NCBI RefSeq assembly: GCF_021648855.1
Contig: NZ_JAKJHX010000171.1
Location: 1-7,846 of the forward strand
Origin: Tychonema litorale BBK16
GTDB taxonomy: Bacteria > Cyanobacteriota > Cyanobacteriia > Cyanobacteriales > Microcoleaceae
DNA: 7,846 bases
Reading direction: 5' to 3'
Under the pieces are notes generated by a model, which had not been told where the DNA came from, did no database searches, and saw only the letters and a program-made list of their open reading frames with translations. Positions 1 to 5,231 of the stretch are shown here, in pieces; positions within the stretch are counted from its first letter, which is position 1, and every line of letters starts with the position of its first letter. The position numbers were made by a program, and so were the translations under genes.

Positions 1-80
1 ATTCGACTCATGTCGGAGAGTCGATCGAACATCCGCTAATTTGCGAACGTTGCGTTAGTGCAGTAGATGGACAATTCTAG
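1..80 (+). CDS. ileS: Isoleucyl-tRNA synthetase, C-terminal end (partial)
   Basis: This is the 3' end of a gene that starts outside the window. Frame 3 is open from the left edge to a TAG at 78-80 and encodes 25 residues that include THVGESIEHPLICERC and end in DGQF. Bacterial isoleucyl-tRNA synthetases end in a zinc-binding domain with two Cys-x-x-Cys knuckles, and the second has this form (GES.EHP.ICERC). The CERC pair here is C14 and C17 of the visible piece. Positions 1-2 (AT) fit the last two bases of the Tyr codon usual before this segment. The enzyme charges tRNA-Ile with isoleucine in the cytoplasm (EC 6.1.1.5). A hairpin repeat begins 8 bp after the stop and may end the transcript. 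The call rests on a short but characteristic segment. Confidence 0.85.
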   Translation, partial: STHVGESIEHPLICERCVSAVDGQF

Positions 81-88
81 CCGAAACC

Positions 89-152
89 AGGAGACGGCAG
101 TGCCGTTTCCCTACCCAAAATACATGGTAGGGAAACGGCACTGCCGTCTCCT
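89..152. repeat. Dispersed palindromic hairpin repeat, copy 1 (perfect)
   Basis: Arms 89-115 and 126-152 are perfectly complementary over 27 bp around a 10-base loop (116-125). Each arm starts AGGAGACGGCAGTGCCGT and runs into a CCCTAC end at the loop. Within each arm, CGGCA-G-TGCCG is itself a small palindrome. Three more copies lie at 3164-3228, 3274-3336 and 7802-7846. The copy begins 8 bp after the ileS stop, so it may also serve as a transcript end or mRNA-stabilising hairpin. Confidence 0.95.
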
Positions 153-190
153 CTATATTATTCCGGTGTAACCGAAATTAATATTATTCA

Positions 191-237
191 TCCCTCTCTA
201 CTCTCTTCCTCTGTGCTCTCTGCGTTCTCTGTGGTTA
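191..237. repeat. CT-rich dispersed repeat (CTCTGTG/CTCTGCG type)
   Basis: The segment is almost pure C/T with a CTCT periodicity, and ends CTCTGCGTTCTCTGTGGTT. I recognise its reverse complement (AACCACAGAGA..GCAGAGA..CACAGAGG) as a sequence often found between genes in cyanobacteria and some other bacteria. It lies just upstream of the gene at 269 and has no convincing reading frame. Its function is unknown. Confidence 0.6.
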
Positions 238-241
238 AATC

Positions 242-264
242 ATTCCGATTATTGGAATTATAAA
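242..264 (+). promoter_or_regulatory. Possible promoter/dyad just upstream of the 269 gene
   Basis: ATTCC (242-246) and GGAAT (254-258) form a 5-bp dyad with a 7-base centre, followed directly by TATAAA (259-264), a -10-like hexamer. The hexamer is only 4 bases from the ATG at 269, so if used it would give a leaderless or nearly leaderless mRNA. No matching -35 box and no Shine-Dalgarno sequence are visible. This is a weak call. Confidence 0.25.
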
Positions 265-268
265 ATCA

Positions 269-868
269 ATGGCCTACAGTGATTTCAAATTAAGTAATGT
301 AAGTAAAATCTTTGAATTAACAATTACCGAGTCTTCCCAACTCTTAGCCGATGTTCCAGAAATAGAACCAAGCGAGTTATTAACAACCATTCTCAAAGAA
401 AACATCGATCTAGCTGTTTCAATTAATACCGAAAAAGCTCGTTCGGAAATGATTATAGCACCAATCTTACTAGAAATTAGACGCAAATTAAATTATCATA
501 TAAGTTTATTTTCTGGAGTCGAGTTTAATGTCGATCCAGCTAAAGGACTCAATGGATTTTGTGATTTTTTAATGAGCAATTCTCAGGAACAGTTGTTTAT
601 TTCCAGTCCCATATTAACAATTGTAGAAGCAAAAAATGATAATTTAAAAGCAGGATTAGGACAGTGTATCGCTGAAATGGTAGCAGCACAATTGTTTAAC
701 CAACAAGAAGGAAATGAAATCTCGATTATTTACGGCGCTGTGACAACTGGTACTGTTTGGCAATTTCTCAAACTTGAAAATAAGGTAGTGTCGATAGATT
801 TAACCGAGTATTTTATTCGAGACATTCAGAAAATTATCGGGATTTTAATCAAAGCCATGAAGGGCTAA
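269..868 (+). CDS. Hypothetical protein with PD-(D/E)XK nuclease-like motifs
   Basis: I do not recognise a named family. This 199-residue protein has the residue pattern of a PD-(D/E)XK nuclease fold. An acidic residue in an early helix (E60, in RSEMIIAPILLEI) is followed by D99 (GFCDFL) at the end of a strand, then E120-A-K122 (IVEAKN), and then a helix with Q132 (GQCIAEM). The order E...D...ExK...Q resembles the N-terminal nuclease domain of type I restriction HsdR subunits and related small proteins. There is no signal peptide or membrane segment. No methylase or helicase partner is nearby, so a restriction role is not supported; it may be a stand-alone or degenerate nuclease-fold protein. 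No clear Shine-Dalgarno precedes the ATG. It is AT-richer than the neighbouring housekeeping genes and converges on the Uma2-family gene. Confidence 0.75.
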   Translation: MAYSDFKLSNVSKIFELTITESSQLLADVPEIEPSELLTTILKENIDLAVSINTEKARSEMIIAPILLEIRRKLNYHISLFSGVEFNVDPAKGLNGFCDFLMSNSQEQLFISSPILTIVEAKNDNLKAGLGQCIAEMVAAQLFNQQEGNEISIIYGAVTTGTVWQFLKLENKVVSIDLTEYFIRDIQKIIGILIKAMKG

Positions 869-875
869 GGTAGGA

Positions 876-910
876 CTAATATCATGTCCGCATTGTTTTG
901 ATGATATTAG
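876..910. terminator. Hairpin between convergent genes, possible bidirectional terminator
   Basis: CTAATATCAT (876-885) pairs perfectly with ATGATATTAG (901-910) across a 15-base loop containing TTTTG. It begins 8 bp after the stop of the 269 gene and ends 22 bp before the 3' end of the Uma2 gene, so it is well placed to end both transcripts. The stem is AT-rich and no strong T-run follows on either strand, so terminator function is uncertain. Confidence 0.45.
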
Positions 911-932
911 CCCGAATTCAGAAATCTAGAGG

Positions 933-1736
933 CTAAACATCCTCTGGATCGATTCCCATCTCCCGTAGCTTAGCAGCTAGCCGATCGCCCCGCAGCTTTT
1001 CTTGTTCAGCCCGCAACTTTTCTTGCTCAGCCCGCAGCTTTTCTTGCTCAGCCCGCAGCTTTTCCTGCTCGGCCCGCTCGTCACCAGTTAGCAACAAATT
1101 ACCATCGCTATCCCACCAACGCAGCCAGGGTAAGGTTTGATTGGCTTCAGACCCAATCCAAATGCCCAATTCTACACCCATTGGGCCGATCGCATAATGG
1201 CCGCGCTGATTGGCTGTAACCAGTTGATAGTGATTGGCTACCAGTTCATAAACTTCGACGGCGGCTTTCTCCACTTCATAAATCGCATAGAAAGGAATCC
1301 GAATCGCCTGTTCATAAACCCAAAACTTACCAGTTTTGGTTCCCTCAACTGCTGAGGGTGGCGTCGAATTGCGCTCTTCTGAGCCATTTCCTGACACAAA
1401 CTCGATCGCAATCAATGGCGCGACAAATTCTTTCCACAACACATAAGAGCGCCGCCCCACTCCATCCAATAACGGCGGTACATTCGGCACATAGAACCAG
1501 TCCGGTGCTTCTGCACCTTTTTCTGGTGGGTCAGTCAAGCGCCAATAAATCCCACAATCTTGACCAATCGCGTATTGTCCATCCGGGTGTAGTCGATCGA
1601 GGACAGGACGAATCGAACTGGTGAGGAGCAAACTTTGGGGATGTTCTTGGAAATTTTTCACAAAGGTACCATCTGACTCCGGTAACTGCGTATGATCCGG
1701 TAATGATAATAAAAGGGCTGATTGGGCGATCGTCAT
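933..1736 (-). CDS. Uma2-family (DUF820) PD-(D/E)XK protein with heptad-repeat tail
   Basis: This 267-residue protein belongs to the Uma2/DUF820 family, which is hugely expanded in cyanobacteria and predicted to have a restriction-endonuclease-like fold. Family landmarks are visible: D79 in EAPDWFYVP, E112 in LIAIEFVSG, K137 in TGKFWVYEQ, then the strand-rich IPFYAIYEVEKAAVEVYEL that is usual after the active site. The C-terminus is four exact RAEQEKL heptads (221-248), probably a coiled coil, closing with RLAAKLREMGIDPEDV, a common family ending. The ATG at 1736 is preceded by GGAGA (1744-1748 on the complementary strand) at good spacing. The biological role of these proteins is not established; suggestions tie them to mobile DNA or nuclease activity. 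The gene converges on another nuclease-like gene and is followed upstream by a MITE-like element. Confidence 0.9.
   Translation of the reverse strand: MTIAQSALLLSLPDHTQLPESDGTFVKNFQEHPQSLLLTSSIRPVLDRLHPDGQYAIGQDCGIYWRLTDPPEKGAEAPDWFYVPNVPPLLDGVGRRSYVLWKEFVAPLIAIEFVSGNGSEERNSTPPSAVEGTKTGKFWVYEQAIRIPFYAIYEVEKAAVEVYELVANHYQLVTANQRGHYAIGPMGVELGIWIGSEANQTLPWLRWWDSDGNLLLTGDERAEQEKLRAEQEKLRAEQEKLRAEQEKLRGDRLAAKLREMGIDPEDV
993..1076 (-). repeat. In-frame 21-bp tandem repeat (4 copies)
   Basis: Four consecutive 21-bp units, differing by a few substitutions, encode RAEQEKL four times at residues 221-248 of the Uma2-family protein. The unit is a multiple of three, so copy-number change would lengthen or shorten the predicted coiled coil without breaking the frame. 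Confidence 0.95.
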
Positions 1737-1856
1737 GGCGATATCTCCAACTTTAGATAACCTAATATTTTATTTTAAGGCCTAATTCCCGAAGGTTGAC
1801 GATCGCCATAATGTAACTTTTTGATAACGAGATTGAGGAGTAAGTTTATCTGTCAT

Positions 1857-2043
1857 CTGTAGGGTGCGTCGCTATCAAAAATTCTCAAAAAGATCGACAA
1901 TCTCAAAGCGACGCACCTTTCAAAATCTCAGGTTACTAAATGATATGACGCAGGAAATCGCTACAGACGAGGTTGAGGGCGATATAGTCGTAGGCAAGGT
2001 TTTTTCGATTTTCCTAGCAAATTGTCGATCGCGCACCCTACAG
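1857..2043. mobile_element. MITE-like element with 12-bp terminal inverted repeats
   Basis: CTGTAGGGTGCG (1857-1868) and CGCACCCTACAG (2032-2043) are perfect inverted repeats bounding 187 bp with no convincing coding content. A second nested pair, GATCGACAAT (1892-1901) and ATTGTCGATC (2021-2030), is also perfect. A competing local hairpin pairs GGTGCGTCGCT (1863-1873) with AGCGACGCACC (1907-1917). No target-site duplication is clear: the flanks TGTCA and TGTGA agree in only four of five bases and are not both adjacent to the ends. The size and structure fit a non-autonomous element or its relic. The rest of the gap between the Uma2 gene and the epimerase gene (1737-1856 and 2044-2126) shows nothing else I can name. 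Confidence 0.55.
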
Positions 2044-2126
2044 TGTGATTTTCCAGCTTTCCCGGCAGATGATAAATAGTGACGCACTTAAGCTATGTTG
2101 TATGGTAAGTCGCATAAAATGTTTTT

Positions 2127-3206
2127 ATGAAAATTTTAGTCACAGGTGCAGCCGGCTTTATCGGCTATCATTTAGCCCAAAGATTACTGTCCGAAGGTCA
2201 ACAAGTTTACGGGATAGACAACTTAAATGACTATTACGATGTCAATCTCAAAAAAGCCCGGTTAGCTCAACTCCAGCCCCATTCAGAATTTACTTTTGGG
2301 CAGTTAGATTTGAGCGATCGCACCGGGATGTCCCAACTCTTCCAAAATCATCAATTTGACCGCGTTGTCCACCTTGGGGCCCAAGCTGGTGTGCGCTACT
2401 CCCTGGAAAATCCCCACGCTTACGCAGACAGCAACCTGATGGGATTTTTGAATATCTTAGAAGGTTGTCGTCAGAGCAAAATCGCACATTTAGTCTTTGC
2501 TTCTTCTAGTTCAGTTTACGGTACTAATACCAAAATTCCCTTTGCGGTTAGCGATAATGTCGATCATCCCATATCCCTGTACGCCGCCACCAAAAAAGCT
2601 AACGAATTGATGGCACATTCCTACAGTCATTTGTACAATTTGCCAATGACGGGATTGCGCTTTTTTACAGTATACGGCGCTTGGGGACGACCGGATATGG
2701 CGTATTTCAAGTTCGTAAAGGCGATCGCGGAAAACAAACCCATTGACGTTTACAATTTCGGTAAGATGCAGCGCGACTTCACTTATATTGATGATGTAAT
2801 TGAAGGAGTTGTGCGAGTCATGGAAAAGCCTCCTCAATCCAATTCCGAAACATCAAGCACCGTTCCCTATAAGATTTACAATATTGGTAATAATTCTCCT
2901 GTGGAATTGTTGACTTTTATTGAAGTAGTTGAAGCAGAAATGGGCAAAAAAGCGGTTAAGAATTTATTGCCGATGCAGCCCGGTGATGTACCTTCTACTT
3001 ATGCAGATGTAGATGATTTGATGGCGGATGTCGGATTTAAGCCTAGTACCACGATTGAGGAAGGAATTAGTCAGTTTGTGAAGTGGTATCGAGACTATTA
3101 TGGTGGTGTGGCCCAGAACTCTTATAGTCAAGCCACCGTACAGATAGAAGATATTCCCTTTGGAGGAGACGACAGTGTCGTTTCCCTACCGCAAATCATA
3201 CTGTAG
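2127..3206 (+). CDS. NAD-dependent sugar epimerase, probably UDP-glucuronate 4-epimerase
   Basis: This is an extended short-chain dehydrogenase/reductase of the nucleotide-sugar epimerase group. It has the Rossmann motif GAAGFIG (7-13), an acidic D31 after the second strand (GIDNLNDYYD) for NAD binding, SSSSVYG (126-132), the catalytic pair Y152-x-x-x-K156 in SLYAATKKANE, RFFTVYGAWGRPDMA (178-192) and RDFTYIDD (216-223). The DNLNDYYD and GRPDMA segments are typical of UDP-glucuronate 4-epimerases (EC 5.1.3.6), which supply UDP-galacturonate for cell-surface polysaccharide. The fold should end near WYRDYYG (320-326). The remaining ~33 residues are extra, and residues 346-359 plus the TAG stop are encoded by a hairpin repeat. 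No Shine-Dalgarno precedes the ATG; TAAAAT at 2115-2120 is a possible -10 that would leave almost no leader. Other UDP-sugar epimerases or dehydratases remain possible. Confidence 0.85.
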   Translation: MKILVTGAAGFIGYHLAQRLLSEGQQVYGIDNLNDYYDVNLKKARLAQLQPHSEFTFGQLDLSDRTGMSQLFQNHQFDRVVHLGAQAGVRYSLENPHAYADSNLMGFLNILEGCRQSKIAHLVFASSSSVYGTNTKIPFAVSDNVDHPISLYAATKKANELMAHSYSHLYNLPMTGLRFFTVYGAWGRPDMAYFKFVKAIAENKPIDVYNFGKMQRDFTYIDDVIEGVVRVMEKPPQSNSETSSTVPYKIYNIGNNSPVELLTFIEVVEAEMGKKAVKNLLPMQPGDVPSTYADVDDLMADVGFKPSTTIEEGISQFVKWYRDYYGGVAQNSYSQATVQIEDIPFGGDDSVVSLPQIIL

Positions 3207-3228
3207 GGAAACGACACTGTCGTGTCCT
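3164..3228. repeat. Dispersed palindromic hairpin repeat, copy 2 (overlaps the epimerase 3' end)
   Basis: Arms 3164-3189 and 3203-3228 pair over 26 bp with one mismatch around a 13-base loop (3190-3202). Both arms are of the CGACA-G-TGTCG subtype. The left arm and loop are translated as the last residues of the epimerase, and the TAG stop lies at 3204-3206 in the right arm. Confidence 0.95.
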
Positions 3229-3273
3229 AATTTATGTCGTGTCCTAATTTGGGCCACTAACTTATGATAGATC

Positions 3274-3336
3274 GGAGACGGCAGTGCCGCGTCCCTACCG
3301 CAAATCATACCGTAGGGAAACGACACTGTCGTCTCC
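3274..3336. repeat. Dispersed palindromic hairpin repeat, copy 3 (chimeric arms)
   Basis: The left arm (3274-3298) carries the CGGCA-G-TGCCG subtype and the right arm (3312-3336) the CGACA-C-TGTCG subtype, so the two arms mismatch at about four positions, one of them a wobble pair. The loop differs from that of copy 2 at only one base. Lying between two convergent genes, it may help separate their transcripts. Confidence 0.9.
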
Positions 3337-3381
3337 TAATTTCTACTGTCGTGTCCTAATTTGGGCCACTAACAATTACGA

Positions 3382-4623
3382 TCAAGTCGTATACTCGGCA
3401 TTAATCTTCACATAGTCGTAACTCAAATCGCATCCCCAAGCCTTAGCAAAACCACTGCCATTCCCAACACTAACCTGAATTAAAACCGTATCATTTTTCA
3501 AATATTCCCCCTCCGCAGCCGCTTTCATATAATTACTCGCAGCAGATTTATCAAAGGCTAAAGGTTGCCCATTTTCCATCATCAAAAAATCTCCCAGTTG
3601 AATCCGTAAATTCTCCTGTTCAAACATTACGCCCGCACGCCCAGCCGCCGCCGCAATTCTTCCCCAATTCGGATCGCGACCAAAAATAGCAGCTTTCACC
3701 AAAGAAGAACCAACAATTGTTTTGGCAATCTTACTCGCAGAAACTTCGTCTGACGCACCACTAACTTGCACTTCCACTAAACAAGTTGCACCTTCACCGT
3801 CGCGGGCAATTGCTTTGGCTAAATGCACGCAAACTTCTGTTAGCATCGCCTCTAATTTCTCAGCATCCGCACCCATTTCAGTAATTGCGGGAGTGCGAGA
3901 TTGACCGTTTGCTAAAGCAATTAGCGAATCGTTGGTACTCGTGTCTCCATCAACAGTAATTTGATTGAAACTTCTGTTAGCAGCGCGACTGAGCATTTCT
4001 TGCCACAAATGTGATGATACTGCTGCATCACAAGTTACAAATGCTAGCATTGTTGCCATATTCGGGTGAATCATTCCCGAACCTTTGCAAATGCCACCGA
4101 TGCGTATTGGCCTATCACCAAACATGGCTTCTAGGGCGATCGTTTTCGGCACTAAATCTGTTGTACAAATCGCCTTAGCAGCCGCATCGGAACCAGTGGA
4201 TGAAGCCTCAGCAACTAATTGCGGAATTCCTGCCCTCAGCGGTTCCATTTTAATCCGCTGGCCGATGACTCCAGTGGAGGCCAAAAGAATTGATTCTGAG
4301 GGAATATTCAGCGCTTCTCCCAACAATTTGGCACTTTCGAGGGCATCGGCTAAACCTTGTTCTCCCGTGGCGGCATTGGCTTGTCCCGCATTGCACAAAA
4401 TTGCTTTGGCGCTGGGTTTTACTTGCAGTCGCTGGCGGCAGTAGTCCACGCAAGCTGCCCGGACTGTGGATGTGGTGAAGACTCCCGCGGCGATCGCGTC
4501 TACTTCTGATAAAATTAAACTTAGATCCGGCGCGCCTGAAGGCTTCAAACCCGCTGTAATTCCCGATGCTCGATATCCTTTCGGTGCTGTAACTCCGCCA
4601 CCAATTACTTTCCAGTCTGACAT
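3382..4623 (-). CDS. argJ: Bifunctional ornithine acetyltransferase/N-acetylglutamate synthase
   Basis: ArgJ moves the acetyl group from N-acetylornithine to glutamate (EC 2.3.1.35) and, when bifunctional, also makes N-acetylglutamate from acetyl-CoA (EC 2.3.1.1), driving the cyclic arginine pathway in the cytoplasm. The 413 residues match the usual length. The self-cleavage site is clear: KGSGMIHPNMA-TMLAF, with T191 as the new N-terminal nucleophile of the beta chain. The oxyanion-hole pair T117-G118 lies in STGVIG. Further family blocks are VDGDTSTND (224-232), FGRDPNWGRI (314-323) and the NAEYTT terminus. The ATG at 4623 is preceded by a strong GGGAGG (4629-4634, complementary strand). 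Whether this copy is mono- or bifunctional cannot be read directly. It converges with the epimerase gene and has no arginine-pathway neighbour in the window. Confidence 0.97.
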   Translation of the reverse strand: MSDWKVIGGGVTAPKGYRASGITAGLKPSGAPDLSLILSEVDAIAAGVFTTSTVRAACVDYCRQRLQVKPSAKAILCNAGQANAATGEQGLADALESAKLLGEALNIPSESILLASTGVIGQRIKMEPLRAGIPQLVAEASSTGSDAAAKAICTTDLVPKTIALEAMFGDRPIRIGGICKGSGMIHPNMATMLAFVTCDAAVSSHLWQEMLSRAANRSFNQITVDGDTSTNDSLIALANGQSRTPAITEMGADAEKLEAMLTEVCVHLAKAIARDGEGATCLVEVQVSGASDEVSASKIAKTIVGSSLVKAAIFGRDPNWGRIAAAAGRAGVMFEQENLRIQLGDFLMMENGQPLAFDKSAASNYMKAAAEGEYLKNDTVLIQVSVGNGSGFAKAWGCDLSYDYVKINAEYTT

Positions 4624-4728
4624 GATTGCCTCCCTAGAGCTTTCTATTCTATTGAGAAGGGATTATATCATTTTAGATTTTAGATTTTGGATTATAAAAA
4701 TTGTTTTTAACCAACCTAATAAAATTAA

Positions 4729-4772
4729 TCGCGGCTTTTTCTTGAGTTCGAGCTCTCAAGAAGAAGTCGCGA
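4729..4772. other. Long hairpin upstream of argJ
   Basis: Arms 4729-4746 and 4755-4772 pair at 16 of 18 positions around an 8-base loop, and pairing can continue outward through A/T bases with a bulge. On the argJ strand it is preceded by TATAAA (4777-4782 on the + strand as TTTATA), a possible -10 box that would start the RNA at about the foot of this stem. It could be a 5' stabilising stem-loop of the argJ leader or a back-up terminator for the small gene upstream; no long T-run follows it. Confidence 0.5.
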
Positions 4773-4843
4773 CGATTTTATAATTGCCATGATTAATTTC
4801 TAGCGGGCATTCCACAAAGTAGATTTGACAGTCTCACCCTTGG

Positions 4844-4870
4844 AAAAAAGTGAGCTGGGTTTAGCTCATT
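4844..4870 (-). terminator. Intrinsic terminator of the 64-residue gene
   Basis: Read on the minus strand, TGAGCT-AAACCC-AGCTCA forms a 6-bp stem with a 6-base loop, followed after one C by six Ts. The TAA stop codon of the small gene (4861-4863) lies inside the hairpin, spanning the stem-loop junction, so the gene and its terminator overlap. Confidence 0.65.
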
Positions 4871-5055
4871 GTGGCATTACTGCGATCGTAACTGTCTTTA
4901 AGGCTGGGCTGCGGTTTGCCTTGAATGTGACCCCAGTATGTGGGATCTTCCATCCCAACTTCGGTAGCGGTACGGTTAAGCATGGACTGCTGCCGATTCT
5001 TCACTAGATGGTGGTGCCGCATCATTAGGGAGCGAGCTTGATTTTCGGTAGACAT
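4861..5055 (-). CDS. Small hypothetical protein, 64 residues
   Basis: I do not recognise a named family, but several signs mark this as a real gene. A perfect GGAGG (5064-5068, complementary strand) lies 8 bases before the ATG, a terminator hairpin overlaps the stop codon, and promoter-like DNA lies upstream. The protein is soluble and polar, with a basic His-rich segment MMRHHHLVKNRQQSML (11-26) likely to be helical. A Trp/Pro-containing part follows (MEDPTYWGHIQGKPQPS, 35-51), then a Ser/Asp-rich end. There are no cysteines, signal peptide or membrane segment. It resembles small conserved proteins I associate with cyanobacteria, without a known function. It sits alone between nadC and argJ on the same strand, with terminator-like hairpins on both sides, so it is probably its own transcript. 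A longer overlapping frame (4976-5203) is judged spurious. Confidence 0.75.
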   Translation of the reverse strand: MSTENQARSLMMRHHHLVKNRQQSMLNRTATEVGMEDPTYWGHIQGKPQPSLKDSYDRSNATMS

Positions 5056-5113
5056 ATGCGGTTCCTCCAGGTTGCTGGACTAAATTTTGGCTGGTCTTTT
5101 GTTCCTTATTTTT

Positions 5114-5145
5114 AATATAACAGATAATTCTGTAGCTAAAGTTAC
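5114..5145 (-). promoter_or_regulatory. Candidate NtcA-type box and -10 for the 64-residue gene
   Basis: GTAGCTAAAGTTAC (5132-5145) fits the NtcA consensus GTA-N8-TAC exactly, on either strand. Downstream on the minus strand TATATT (5114-5119) fits TAN3T, but the gap is 12 bases rather than the canonical ~22, about one helical turn short. NtcA is the cyanobacterial nitrogen-control regulator. The match could be chance in AT-rich DNA, or the site could act by a different geometry or repress. Confidence 0.35.
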
Positions 5146-5161
5146 AAAATTGATATTGTAA
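5142..5161. promoter_or_regulatory. Dyad symmetry TTACAA-N8-TTGTAA
   Basis: A perfect 6-bp inverted repeat with an 8-base centre overlaps the right half of the NtcA-like box. A weaker dyad, ACAGA-N4-TCTGT (5120-5133), lies on its other side. Operator-like spacing upstream of the small gene suggests regulator binding, but the regulator is unknown. Confidence 0.3.
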
Positions 5162-5175
5162 TAAAACTTTATATA

Positions 5176-5194
5176 GGGGCGATTGACCCGCCCC
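5176..5194 (-). terminator. GC-rich hairpin downstream of nadC
   Basis: GGGGCG (5176-5181) and CGCCCC (5189-5194) form a perfect 6-bp GC stem with a 7-base loop, 37 bp after the nadC stop. On the minus strand it is followed by TATATAAAGTTTTATT, AT-rich but without a clean T-run. It is plausible as the nadC terminator. Confidence 0.5.
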
Positions 5195-5231
5195 ACGGGA
5201 CAAAAACAGCTACAGAGCAGTCTCGTCTATA

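Larger units (their letters stand above)
3164..3373. repeat. Tandem duplication of hairpin plus spacer (~109-112 bp period)
   Basis: Hairpin copies 2 and 3 lie 109 bp apart. Their spacers also match: a 27-bp direct repeat containing TCCTAATTTGGGCCACTAAC occurs at 3235-3261 and 3347-3373, 112 bp apart, the difference being a 3-base indel. The array fills the whole gap between the convergent epimerase and argJ genes and stops 8 bp from the argJ stop codon. Confidence 0.9.

Noticed and set aside
1864..2079. 71-residue plus-strand frame
   Set aside because: It lies almost entirely inside the MITE-like element, starts in the terminal repeat, has no ribosome-binding site and resembles no protein.
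3164..3373. CRISPR array
   Set aside because: Only two repeat units, each a palindromic hairpin, with duplicated rather than unique spacers and no cas genes.
4976..5203. 75-residue minus-strand frame overlapping the 64-residue gene
   Set aside because: It runs through the AT-rich promoter region and hairpin, has no good ribosome-binding site, and overlaps a frame with much better start and stop signals.
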